The translations under genes were made by a program, and so were the position numbers. A stretch of DNA of 64,000 bases from Gracilariopsis chorda (lineage: Eukaryota; Rhodophyta; Florideophyceae; Gracilariales; Gracilariaceae): assembly GCA_003194525.1 (NCBI GenBank), contig NBIV01000192.1, positions 62,001 to 126,000 of the forward strand, written 5' to 3'. Shown one piece after another: positions 8,816 through 17,658 of the stretch. Each line of letters begins with the position of its first letter. Position 1 is the stretch's first letter. The notes beneath the pieces were generated by a model. It ran no database searches. It worked only from the letters and a program-made list of their open reading frames with translations, and had not been told where the DNA came from.

Positions 8816-9856
8816 TTACCTTCTGCTGTCGTGCCGCTGTCTCACAATGTAGACGCTGCTCTTCTTGCGTTTGTTTCTCGTGCGATATCCCTTAGTCGGC
8901 ATGCCCCACTTGGACACAGATGGTCGTCCCCCGCTCGTTTTCCCTTCTCCACCGCCATGAGGGTGGTCAACAGGGTTCATCGCCACACCGCGCACAGTGG
9001 GTCGTATTCCCTTCCATCTCATACGCCCAGCCTTTCCAAAGCTCTGGTTCTTGTGTTCCGGGTTACTCACCTGTCCAATTGATACCATGCACGACAGCCT
9101 CACCAGTCTTTGTTCCTTGCTTTGCAACCTCAAAAGCGCCAACCCTTTGCTCTCGTCCCTCTCCAACACCCGTGCACTAGTCCCCGCTGATCGACACATC
9201 TGTCCCCCGTATCCCGGTCTCAGTTCAATGTTGTGCACCGTCGTGCCGACCGGAACGTGCCTCAGCGTCATCGCGTTTCCAACCTTCACATCCAACGGAT
9301 CGTGTCGACTTGCAACCACAGTTTGTCCAATCTTCAAACCGATCGGACAAAGAATATATGCAAATCGATCCGGACGTTGTTTCTTCTTGATCGCTGCACA
9401 CTTCTTCTGATGTCGCACCAATGCTATCAGAGCGCTGCGATTCGGATCATACTCAATGCGTTGCACCAGCCCGGGAATCCCCTCCCACGCAGATCGCTTA
9501 AAGTCTATAATTCTGTACAGGCGCTTGTTTCCACCGCCTTGATGTCGCACCGTGATCCGACCGGTCGTGCGGGATCGGCCGGCTCGCTTCGGCAAACCGA
9601 CCGATAAACGTGGGTGGGGTCGCCCTTTGTATAGTTTCGATTTGTCCGTTAGCGCCGTGTGCCGGTTGGACGGCGTTGTGGGTTTGCGTTGAATAACTGG
9701 TGGACAGGTGATATCGCAGAATGTGCGTACTGCTGTGTGGGCTCTACCTCTTAACTGGAAGTTTACCTGATCCCTGGTCGTACGGGCGAATTGGCGCAAA
9801 CCGGAGCTCTGGCGTAGAGAAAGCCATCGGGAGATGGCAGCAAGAGGACTGCCCAT
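8816..9856 (-). CDS. rpl2: Mitochondrial large-subunit ribosomal protein uL2m
   Basis: The 346-residue product carries a basic N-terminal extension of roughly 80 residues fit for a presequence, then the L2 body: SKLYKGRPHPRLS, GRITVRHQGGGNKRLYRIID, then the C-terminal HPHGGGEGKTSGGRPSVSKW, which contains the peptidyl-transferase-centre histidine loop. L2 binds 23S-type rRNA and is needed for subunit joining. Red-algal plastids normally encode their own L2, so a nuclear copy with a presequence is most simply mitochondrial (inference). Start: ATG at 9856. The frame is open further upstream but has no ATG there. No intron is seen. Confidence 0.88.
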   Translation of the reverse strand: MGSPLAAISRWLSLRQSSGLRQFARTTRDQVNFQLRGRAHTAVRTFCDITCPPVIQRKPTTPSNRHTALTDKSKLYKGRPHPRLSVGLPKRAGRSRTTGRITVRHQGGGNKRLYRIIDFKRSAWEGIPGLVQRIEYDPNRSALIALVRHQKKCAAIKKKQRPDRFAYILCPIGLKIGQTVVASRHDPLDVKVGNAMTLRHVPVGTTVHNIELRPGYGGQMCRSAGTSARVLERDESKGLALLRLQSKEQRLVRLSCMVSIGQVSNPEHKNQSFGKAGRMRWKGIRPTVRGVAMNPVDHPHGGGEGKTSGGRPSVSKWGMPTKGYRTRNKRKKSSVYIVRQRHDSRR

Positions 9857-10885
9857 CGCCAATGTGAGCACACCAGCCCTGGAACCGGTGCTAATCAGCA
9901 CGCTCACGACGACGATCGGCCGCGCAACACTCACCAAAATAGTAAATTGTGTGTATGGGGCTACTGTACTGTAACAACTTATCTTTGCCCCTACAGTAGG
10001 ACAGTGCGCATCATGCCGATGATCGGCTTGGGATGCGGGCTGGCCGGGGCTGGCCGGGAATTATCAGCGGCTCTTGTTCAACAGGGGAGTAGACACCCGT
10101 CTGTCTCCCTTTCTTCAACAGGGGTTCATGTCGTGAACTACATATCCTGCATTCGCATTTGCACCTCACTGAGAACAAGAGCACCACTCTCGTGGTTGAG
10201 ATGATTTCCTGGATGCATAGGGAGGTTTCCAGTACAAACACACCTCCCTCGTTCTTTGTTTCTCTGAATGCCACCATCATGAGCCCAATTCCAATAACCC
10301 ACGAAGTAGCTACAAGTAATCAGACAACGCGGTGATGTCCTTTGAATGATTGAATGATGAACTGGAGCAGCAGTAGATGTTCCATGTAATCATCTTTTTG
10401 GGTGGTTGATACGTGACCTGCAAGTCGGGAAGGCAACGAATGAGGCATTCACGCAATCCAACAACAAAATTCGAGCGGGAATCTGAGCAGCATTTCCATC
10501 ATGGGCACGAGCAGTTTCCCCACGCCTGAATCACTTCGGATCACCAGGAAGCGAACCACGTTGGCAAGAGACCATCTCCCGAGATTAACGACTGAACGTG
10601 CAGATATACGCTCACGTAGCCTACACGTTCAAGTCTAAGTTGAACCCTTCACCGATACGACGCCTGTCGAATGGTATCCCTTTAACGTAAAATGTGCTTG
10701 CAAAGTGCGACAAAGCCATGAACTTCAGTGTGCTGCGCTTCTTGCGATCTGGACACGGCGTGCACATCCGTATTTCAGTTTCTAGGGTGCAAAAGAACCT
10801 TCACGAAGCACGTACTTTGCAGTCCACGCGGCGACCGTCCAGCAAAACCAAGAAGATCACGGGGCTTGTGTTACATTGGAACACT
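9857..10885. other. Intergenic, nothing recognised
   Basis: This kilobase holds the upstream region of uL2m and the 3' flank of the FAD monooxygenase, both on the minus strand. Short frames have no family resemblance, and no tRNA-like box pairs were seen. Confidence 0.4.
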
Positions 10886-12401
10886 TTATAAAAACCTTGG
10901 CCTAGACGCCTGCAATAGAGTTCTTTGGGGAATCCCTGCGGCTCCGAGAAGTCTGAAAAAACAGTTTCGCATTCGCGACCGGACAGCACCGTCCTGGATC
11001 TCAAGGAATGCGGCCAAACGGCTTGCCTGCAAAATAGCTTGTACTGGAACGCGCCTTATAGTTTCGTACTTCTCTAGCGCCTCGGATAGACATGAGTATT
11101 GCTCATCGATTTGTGATATTGTGAGAGCCAAACAGTGTGCATCTTGAACCGCTTGGTTCGCACCTTGTCCGAGGTACGGAGGCATCGCGTGTGCTTTCGT
11201 CCAACATTGAGAGCAGCATGAGTGAATGAAAGATGCAGTTAGATCATCAGCAAGATAGAAGTTCGCAGGAGATGATAGGTACATTACGGTATATCTTACC
11301 TGAGTCACCCACGAGACAAGCAGCGCCACGATACCATTTTGGAGGAAGAGAATGTCTGTAGACCCCAGTCTCGATCAATCTTTCGCTACGTTCAAGCACA
11401 CCGCGGACAACTTGAGGCATATTGCTTCTTTCAAGTCGCAAACTAAAATCGTCCCGAAGAGTTGTATTCTGTTCATAACCAGGGTTTTCTGCCACTTTTT
11501 TTGCCTCTCGAAAGGAACACGCAAGCATCTCATACTTTTTGTTTTCGGAACCTGCCGCATAACGAAGTACATAAGCGCCGTCACCAAACCATTGCTCTAC
11601 CATACCGAACGGCAGATCAGAACCAGGTGCAACTGCCCATTGAACACGAATGCCGCTGTACACCGGTTGTTTTTCCTTGTTGATCACGTAACTTCGCACG
11701 TTCGATCTTAGGCCGTCCGCTCCTATGATAAGATCAAAATACTGAGAAGTAGAACCATCTTTCAGTGCAAAACGGGCTTGGTTCCCTTGTTGATGAACAC
11801 CGACAACACGGTTCGATTCACCTCGATGAATTTTAACACCGGCGCCAAGCTCGTTTAATAGAGCGTTTTGCAAGTCGTCTCTCATAACTGTCATGAAGCA
11901 ATGCTCGCCATTAACGCAGAGTTCTTTCTTCGCCATTGCGGATTGGCGAACCATTCGATCGACATCTACTTGAAATATTGTACTGCCAGATGGTTCTCTT
12001 GCTGTTACATAGTTCATGGGGATGGCAACGTCCCTCAGGGAAACGCCATAGATACCTTCAAGAATGGCTGTGGCGCCGTTTAGATTAACTGCTGCTCCTT
12101 GTGCAACGTCGATGCTCTGTCGAGTTTCGAATACTTGAATTTGCTGTACGCCTGTGTTGGGAGTCTTCTGGAGCGCTAGTGCGGTGGTGAGGCCTGCTAT
12201 ACCTGCACCTGCAATGCCAACACGAAGGGGTTTTGCAGAAGCAACGCACAGCGTGAAGGACGTCGCTTGTGTGAATGATGCGCTTGGCGTGGCATTTCGG
12301 AGAGGAAGCGAGGTAGTGAAGCCGGGAAACGCATGTGAAGGACGAGCTGCGTAGGCTAGAGACGTGACAGTGACACAGATGTCATTTGGCTTTGATTTCA
12401 T
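10886..12401 (-). CDS. FAD-dependent monooxygenase, two exons
   Basis: Exon 1 is 12401-11300 and exon 2 is 11193-10886, with a 106-bp intron (11194-11299) of GT-AG type (donor GTAAGA). Splicing restores the conserved second FAD motif GDSAHAMPPYLGQGANQA, which the intron splits within GDSA. The first FAD motif is VGIAGAGIAGLTTALALQ, preceded by about 58 residues from the ATG at 12401 that could be an organelle-targeting peptide. The middle shows LIIGADGLRSNVR, the DG motif of the flavoprotein hydroxylase (PHBH-like, FAD_binding_3) family, which includes zeaxanthin epoxidase and salicylate hydroxylase. The substrate cannot be read from sequence; a carotenoid role would be a guess. The product is about 469 residues. 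It is divergent from the WLM protease gene. Confidence 0.85.
11194..11299 (-). other. Intron in FAD monooxygenase gene
   Basis: This 106-bp GT-AG intron, minus strand, has donor GTAAGATA and acceptor ACGAAAG. Removing it joins GAC TCA G to CA CAC GCG, restoring D-S-A-H-A in frame. Confidence 0.85.
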
Positions 12402-13534
12402 GTTCAGTGGGCACGGGTAGATTGTACGAAAATGCGGGAGAGGTGCCCAAGATAAAAAGATAAGCAAACACTGGTGGCAGTGCTAGCCCTTTATCCTTGT
12501 ACGTACATGCGTAGAGCGGAGGACAGTGGCTTGGATTTTGAATACGGCGGGTTGGCGACCTGAGAACCGATTAGTGTGCAACTTGAGGCCACGAACGAGT
12601 ACACCTGTATTTGGTGAGCAAAATACGGGAATTGAGCTGCGAAAAAGTGCAACTGGAGGAGTTTGGCGTCGTTGTGTCTACGTAAGGCTGATGAGCTGTT
12701 GATGACGGAAGAGAACGAATAGTAGGGATTCGTCAAAGGTGTGGAGCTGGCGCCCGGGAGGATCAAAATGCGCACAGAGAGCGCAGTGAGACGGTAGATG
12801 GCGGTTGCCAGTGGACCACATGCATGTTGTTTTCAAGCGCGACAACTGCTATTAAGACAATGCGATCCAGGTAGCAACCATTTTGCCATCTTAATCGGGA
12901 CAAGCTCCACGAAGCTGGGACACGGAAATAGATATACAGTATTACGCGTGAGTGCTTGTAGATACCCTTGGGTACAACGGTACCTGTACCGTTTAGATGT
13001 ACAAGCGAGCTACAAGCGTGGCAAACTGGTGAGCAACGCGCGCCGAAAACGTTGCTGGGACGTGTTTCTTCTTTTTGCTCGTAACGGTGCCGATTTCTGA
13101 CATTTTGAGCTCATTTTGCGGGGCGGGCCCGTCTTCAGTTGTTGTCGCGCGCAGGGCCGGTTGCACGCGCTGGCCAACCGCGCGGGGCGCGACGCTTTCA
13201 TTGGCGGCTGCGCACACGTTCCCTGCGCACGACCTCAAAATCGGTGCACCCGTTCGCCGCAGCGCCAGCTGCACATGGCGCATCGTGTGCGTTCGCAGCA
13301 ATGCATCGCACCGCCTGGCGCCTTCTGGAACCAGCTCGGCCAAAACCGGTCACACAGCGTAGAAACAGCACATTTTGCCCTCCACCTTTCAGAGCCCTCT
13401 TCCCACAAAACGATAAAAGGCGCAGCCTTACGGCCCCCGCATCCCCCCCCCCTTCCTCCCCCCCCCCCTCCCCCGGGCAGAGTGAGGCGCCGGTACCAGC
13501 GTTTTCATATTCTCAATTCTTCTTGACCTCAAAA
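12402..13534. other. Divergent intergenic region, FAD monooxygenase / WLM protease
   Basis: About 1.1 kb separates two divergent starts. It holds an 18-bp perfect palindrome (12976-12993) and C-runs at about 13445-13475 just before the protease start. A 94-codon minus-strand frame at 12491-12775 has no recognisable features. Confidence 0.4.
12976..12993. repeat. 18-bp perfect palindrome
   Basis: AACGGTAC-CT-GTACCGTT has 8-bp arms with a 2-bp centre, lying between divergent genes. It could bind a dimeric regulator or be chance. Confidence 0.7.
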
Positions 13535-14419
13535 ATGAAAGTAACTGTGTCTCACCGTGGAAGGAAGCACGTCATAGACGGCCTGCAACCCGACACAACG
13601 CTACAACTCGTGCGAGAACAAACGGCCACTCTGCTCGACCAGCCGCCAGAAAACGTTCGTCTGCTACACAAGGCAACTCACATACGAGATTGGCAGCACA
13701 CTCTAAGCAGCTTGCAACAACCGTTACTGTTCATGGCGCTGGTATCAGATGCAAGCAAGTCTATAAAAGCGCCAGCTTTCACTCTGCCGTCCGCAAAACC
13801 ATCGCGTACTATCCCTTCTGCCTCGTCATCATCATCACGCATACACAAGCAGTACGTATCGCACGTGCAGGTGTTTGAACAGCTCCCCAATTCAAAAACG
13901 GCGTATGATATGCTGCAACAACTTGCGAATGATTCGGGCTTCGCGTACTGTGTGCACCAGAAAAACTGGCATGTGGGCACGTTGAAGGAAATGTTGCCAG
14001 ATGGACGTGTCGGCGTTGATCCGGTTTGCGTGCTCGGGTATAATCGTGGTAAAGGCCATGAAATTGCTCTGCGACTGCGCACGGATGATATGCAGGGCTT
14101 TCGTGATATGAAAAAGATTCGGGAGGTGTTTGCTCATGAACTGGCGCACTGCGAACGCTCAGAGCATGACGAACAGTTTAAAGAAATCATGAGGTGGGTG
14201 GAACGTAACGCCAATGCGCGCAGTTGGAATGTTGGCGGGCATCGGTTGAATGCAAGCCACTATCCGTCATACGAAGGCACCTCAGGTGGTAATTCTTCCA
14301 GTGCAGAAACAGCGCAACGTCTCGGCGGTCACGCTGGTTCCAGTCGTCTGCTACAAGAGTACGAGCAACGGAAACGACAACAACAAGCGCGGCACAACAA
14401 AAACAAGGACAACAAGTGA
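13535..14419 (+). CDS. UBL-WLM domain metalloprotease (Wss1/SPRTN-like)
   Basis: The 294-residue product starts with a ubiquitin-like domain (about 1-70: MKVTVSHRGRKHVIDGLQPD, later NVRLLHK). It continues with a WLM domain (about 115-235) containing LKEMLPDGRVGVDPVCVLGY, then the zinc-protease motif HELAH followed by CERSEHDEQF, which gives the third ligand histidine. WLM proteases of the Wss1 group degrade DNA-protein crosslinks; plant and algal members often carry an N-terminal UBL (known family). The C-terminal tail is basic and glutamine-rich. I chose ATG 13535 because it begins the UBL exactly. An in-frame ATG at 13301 (MHRTAWRLLEPARPKP) would add about 78 residues, partly proline-rich, and could encode an organelle presequence. 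It converges with the DP gene; their ends are about 20 bp apart. Confidence 0.87.
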   Translation: MKVTVSHRGRKHVIDGLQPDTTLQLVREQTATLLDQPPENVRLLHKATHIRDWQHTLSSLQQPLLFMALVSDASKSIKAPAFTLPSAKPSRTIPSASSSSSRIHKQYVSHVQVFEQLPNSKTAYDMLQQLANDSGFAYCVHQKNWHVGTLKEMLPDGRVGVDPVCVLGYNRGKGHEIALRLRTDDMQGFRDMKKIREVFAHELAHCERSEHDEQFKEIMRWVERNANARSWNVGGHRLNASHYPSYEGTSGGNSSSAETAQRLGGHAGSSRLLQEYEQRKRQQQARHNKNKDNK

Positions 14420-14439
14420 GATTAATAAAGGCGGTTTTG

Positions 14440-15396
14440 TTATTTACGCGTCATGATACGATCTACAACGGTGTAATCATGCAGTACGCGAAAGGGCGAA
14501 TCAAGAGTGAGACCGACTGTCAAGCGATCTTCACTGAGGTGAATGTTACTGGGTTTGGAGCGGTGCTGGGTGTTACACACAACCAGCACAAAAGGCAGCT
14601 GAATGGTGGAGGCGTGCGACTTGACGCGAAAGGCCAGGTCACTGGACACGGAGTACTTGCCCGCGCACACCCTAGTGGAATCGCTCTGCAGGTTTCGCGA
14701 GAGCAAGGCACACATGGATTGTTTATGACGGTGAAGCGTTTGCAAGTAGGATCGCTTGCGTTCAATGTTACGTCGTAAAGTTTGTATACTACGTGTGATG
14801 GAGAGCATGCGCGCGTGACAGCAGGACTGGGCGTGCGCATGGGCAGTCGGGGTGGGTGATGCTTTTTCACAGGCGCACTGTCTGACGTGGTGAAACAGTG
14901 CAGAATGACCTTTCCATTCAACGATCTTGCCGCGACGGAGTACGATTCCCATGGAGGCAAACACGTTGAGAGCATCATAGGTGCGGCGACGAATGTTCTT
15001 GTCTATGGTCATGAGGTCGTAACAGGGGTTGGAGTTGGAGTAAGTTTGCAGAGCCTCGTTGACGAGGGTGTCAGCGAGCACGGTATGCTGAATGCATCGA
15101 AAGTGGCGGAGCTTGTCTGCGACGAGGGTGGTGAACGTCTTGAGGCCGGCCTGATGTGGGGGGAGCACTCGCGCTCGGCGGACGGAAGGGAGGGGTTGTG
15201 GTTGGGAGGGCTTGTTGAGATTGGCGTTGAGCTGGGAACAGGAGAGCTGGCGAAGGGGCGGGCGGAGCGGTTGTTTGTGGTGGAGCTTGCGGTCTGTGAG
15301 CTGCTGGGCGGCGCACACGTGGGTGGGGATTGCATTCTTGAGCAAGGCGGCGCGGTTGGCGGCGCAAGCGGGGCAGTCGGGGGGGTGGCGCTGCAT
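14440..15396 (-). CDS. DP: Transcription factor DP (E2F dimerisation partner)
   Basis: The 318-residue product has a winged-helix DNA-binding domain at roughly 85-165: LKTFTTLVADKLRHF, a tail with DKNIRRRTYDALNVFASMGIV, then GKIVEWKG. RRRTYDALNV distinguishes DP from E2F, which has RRIYDITNV. The following stretch (ITRSIQTLRRNIERKRSYLQ) fits the heterodimerisation coiled coil. With E2F it controls S-phase genes; in algae it acts with retinoblastoma-type proteins. I chose ATG 15396 because the frame upstream is proline/serine-rich and lies over poly-C. An E2F-type site lies about 175 bp upstream of this ATG. Confidence 0.87.
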   Translation of the reverse strand: MQRHPPDCPACAANRAALLKNAIPTHVCAAQQLTDRKLHHKQPLRPPLRQLSCSQLNANLNKPSQPQPLPSVRRARVLPPHQAGLKTFTTLVADKLRHFRCIQHTVLADTLVNEALQTYSNSNPCYDLMTIDKNIRRRTYDALNVFASMGIVLRRGKIVEWKGHSALFHHVRQCACEKASPTPTAHAHAQSCCHARMLSITRSIQTLRRNIERKRSYLQTLHRHKQSMCALLSRNLQSDSTRVCAGKYSVSSDLAFRVKSHASTIQLPFVLVVCNTQHRSKPSNIHLSEDRLTVGLTLDSPFRVLHDYTVVDRIMTRK

Positions 15397-15571
15397 TGCG
15401 GGGGGGGGGGGGAGGGGGGGGACAGGGAGCGGAAGGGGAAGGAAAAAGCAAGGCGGTGCGGACGGGAAAGGAAGGGGGTGGGACACGGGGGGAGGAAGGG
15501 AAGCGGGACGAAGCGAAAGCAAAGAGAGCAAAAAGGCGCATTTAAAAGGGCGGCGCGCCATGGTAGCGCGC

Positions 15572-15579
15572 GCGCCAAA
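15572..15579 (-). promoter_or_regulatory. E2F/DP-like binding site upstream of DP
   Basis: TTTGGCGC followed by GCGCG on the minus strand matches the consensus TTTSGCGC. It lies upstream of the DP start on the coding strand, which suggests autoregulation. A single 8-mer in GC-rich DNA can be chance. Confidence 0.4.
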
Positions 15580-15623
15580 CGGCAACAACAGCGACGTGAG
15601 ATTGCGCTGTGCGTATTGTGCGA

Positions 15624-15683
15624 GCGCGTGTGCGTGCGCGTGCGCGTGCGCGTGCGCGCGCGCGCGCGTGCGTGTGTGTGCGC
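15624..15683. repeat. 60-bp alternating purine-pyrimidine tract (GC/GT)
   Basis: Strict alternation of purine and pyrimidine (GCGTGC units) runs for about 60 bp between the 5' end of DP and the 3' end of IspG. Such tracts can adopt Z-DNA under supercoiling. Confidence 0.85.
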
Positions 15684-15801
15684 CAGCGCAAGCGCCGACG
15701 CGTGTGTCGCGCCGTCTCGCAAGTTGGCATCCCGTTCGCCGTTTTCAAATTCAAACCGCCCAGCCGCCGCCCGCACCAAAATTAGATTACTCACCTCCCC
15801 C

Positions 15802-17226
15802 TCACACGCGCTCCCCCGCCAGCTCCTTCTCCGTCGCCTGCACTGGCGCCTCCACCCACACGCCGTCCTCCTGCAGCAGCTTCACCAGCTCCTCCACCCC
15901 CCGCTCCTCCGCCACCGTCCGGATCTCCGTCCGCCCTCGGTACAGCGAAATGTGCCCCGGCTTCTTCCCCACGTACCCGTAGTCCGCGTCCGCCATCTCC
16001 CCCGGCCCGTTCACAATGCATCCCATCACCGCGATCGACAGTCCGGGCATATGTTTCGTCGCCTCCCGAACCTCGTGCAGCACACTTTCCAGGTTGAACA
16101 GCGTGCGTCCGCACGACGGGCACGCCACGTACTCCACCATCGTTCTTCTCAGCCCCAGCCCTTGCAGAATGCTGTAGCACACCGGAATCTCCTTCACTGG
16201 CGCTTCCGTCAACGACACCCGAATCGTGTCGCCGAGCCCCTCCGCCAGAAGCGTTCCAATCCCCAACGTGCTCTTGATACGTCCGTACTCCCCGTCCCCG
16301 GCCTCCGTCACCCCCAGGTGCAGCGGATACTGCATTCCCTCCGCCTCCATCCGTTTCGCAAGCATGCGATACGCGGCAAGCATCACCAACACCTTGCTGG
16401 CCTTCATCGAAACCACAATGTTGCCAAACTTCAGTTCTTCACACACGCGAATGCATTCCAGCGCGCTTTCCACCATGCCGCGCGGTGTGTCACCGTACGT
16501 AAACAGCATGCGCTCGGAGAGCGATCCATGGTTCACTCCGATACGCAGCGCCTTGTCCTGGTCCCTCAGACTGATGATCAACGGCTTGAGCGTTTCTCGC
16601 AGCTTGTTCTTGGCGCTTTCAAACTCCTCCTTTGAATACTCCGTGCGCTTCACGTCCGGCTTTTCAAACACGTACAGCCCGGGGTTAATGCGCACCTTGT
16701 CCACATGTTTGGCCACTTCCAGCGCTATTTTGAGCCCGTTGTGGTGCACGTCGGCCACTAGCGGCACGTCCTGGTACTCGTCGCGTAATTTGTGCTTGAT
16801 GAAACCGATTGCGTGTGCGTGCGCCATGCTGACGCACGTAACGCGCACTATTTCGCAGCCGGCCTCGTGCATCTCGCGGATGGACTTGACCGCCCCGTCA
16901 ATGTCAAGCGTGTCCTCGTTGATCATGCTCTGCACGACGACGGGGTTGTTGCCGCCGATGAGAACATCACCCACGCGCACTGCGCGCGTCTCACGACGTT
17001 GAATTGCGCCGCTCTCCATGTCAAGCCCCGCTATGCCCGACTGGTCGGACATGAACGACTTGTCCTTGACCAGCGACGGCGGCGGCGGCGGACGCGCCGG
17101 ACCGTCGTGCATACGCGGCATGGCATATCGCGTACCGTTTGCTCGACGCGAAGTGCACGGCTGCGACGGGGCAGTGAATGATGAAACCAGGCGCGATGCG
17201 CTCGGTACGAACAAAGTGGTTTGCAT
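15802..17226 (-). CDS. ispG: 4-hydroxy-3-methylbut-2-enyl diphosphate synthase, plastid MEP pathway
   Basis: The 474-residue product has about 70 N-terminal residues of transit-peptide type ([17 protein letters not shown]) before the enzyme body. The core reads like cyanobacterial Isp[61 protein letters not shown]. The 4Fe-4S ligands are CPSCGR and, downstream, [10 protein letters not shown] with its catalytic glutamate. It converts MEcPP to HMBPP in the isoprenoid pathway that feeds carotenoids and chlorophyll-type pigments. There is no large insert between the two domains, unlike the longer land-plant enzyme. Start: ATG 17226, the first ATG that gives a plausible transit peptide; the frame continues upstream without one I trust. 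It is divergent from MutS2. Confidence 0.96.
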   Translation of the reverse strand: MQTTLFVPSASRLVSSFTAPSQPCTSRRANGTRYAMPRMHDGPARPPPPPSLVKDKSFMSDQSGIAGLDMESGAIQRRETRAVRVGDVLIGGNNPVVVQSMINEDTLDIDGAVKSIREMHEAGCEIVRVTCVSMAHAHAIGFIKHKLRDEYQDVPLVADVHHNGLKIALEVAKHVDKVRINPGLYVFEKPDVKRTEYSKEEFESAKNKLRETLKPLIISLRDQDKALRIGVNHGSLSERMLFTYGDTPRGMVESALECIRVCEELKFGNIVVSMKASKVLVMLAAYRMLAKRMEAEGMQYPLHLGVTEAGDGEYGRIKSTLGIGTLLAEGLGDTIRVSLTEAPVKEIPVCYSILQGLGLRRTMVEYVACPSCGRTLFNLESVLHEVREATKHMPGLSIAVMGCIVNGPGEMADADYGYVGKKPGHISLYRGRTEIRTVAEERGVEELVKLLQEDGVWVEAPVQATEKELAGERV

Positions 17227-17658
17227 TATTGCGGAGAGATTGGCGAACTTGTCGCTTGTCGGTTGCTGCTCCACTGCGCCGACCGAAGCTGAGAGCACGG
17301 CAGCGTATGTCGACCGCAACAGCTTCCGTTGGCTGGTGGCCACTGTGCGGCTCTCAGTGTGAGCCACCCGCTCCGCTCCGAGCAACGCTCCTCCGCGCAC
17401 GTGGCCATGTGGCCACGTGTCCCCTGCACCGCCCATCGTGTCGAGTTGCCAGGTGTGAGATGTTGAGTGGTGCACGCAGGCGACGGTTAGCGTCGCGAAA
17501 CGGCACGGCGTGCGCATGTGCTGACCGCAAAAGTGCTCACGCTCTTCGCTGAATGCGTCAGCTCATTCGCGCTTGCCACCATCGCTGCGGCATCTTCCCC
17601 CGCCCGTCCGCTTTGCTCGCAATCGCTTCTTCCTCTGCCATTGTTCCTGCGCTTCCTC
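17227..17658. promoter_or_regulatory. Divergent promoter region, IspG / MutS2
   Basis: A 432-bp gap lies between divergent start codons of two presumed plastid-targeted proteins. It contains a short palindromic CATGTGGCCACGTG-type run near 17404-17420 (GGCCATGTGGCCACGTG) that resembles G-box/E-box cores. Shared control is an inference. Confidence 0.4.

Noticed and set aside
12491-12775. 94-codon minus-strand frame in the divergent gap
   Set aside because: No motif, no conserved look, and no supporting context.
14887-16635. 582-codon + strand frame over DP and IspG
   Set aside because: Runs through two well-supported minus-strand genes and a GC/GT repeat; composition artefact.
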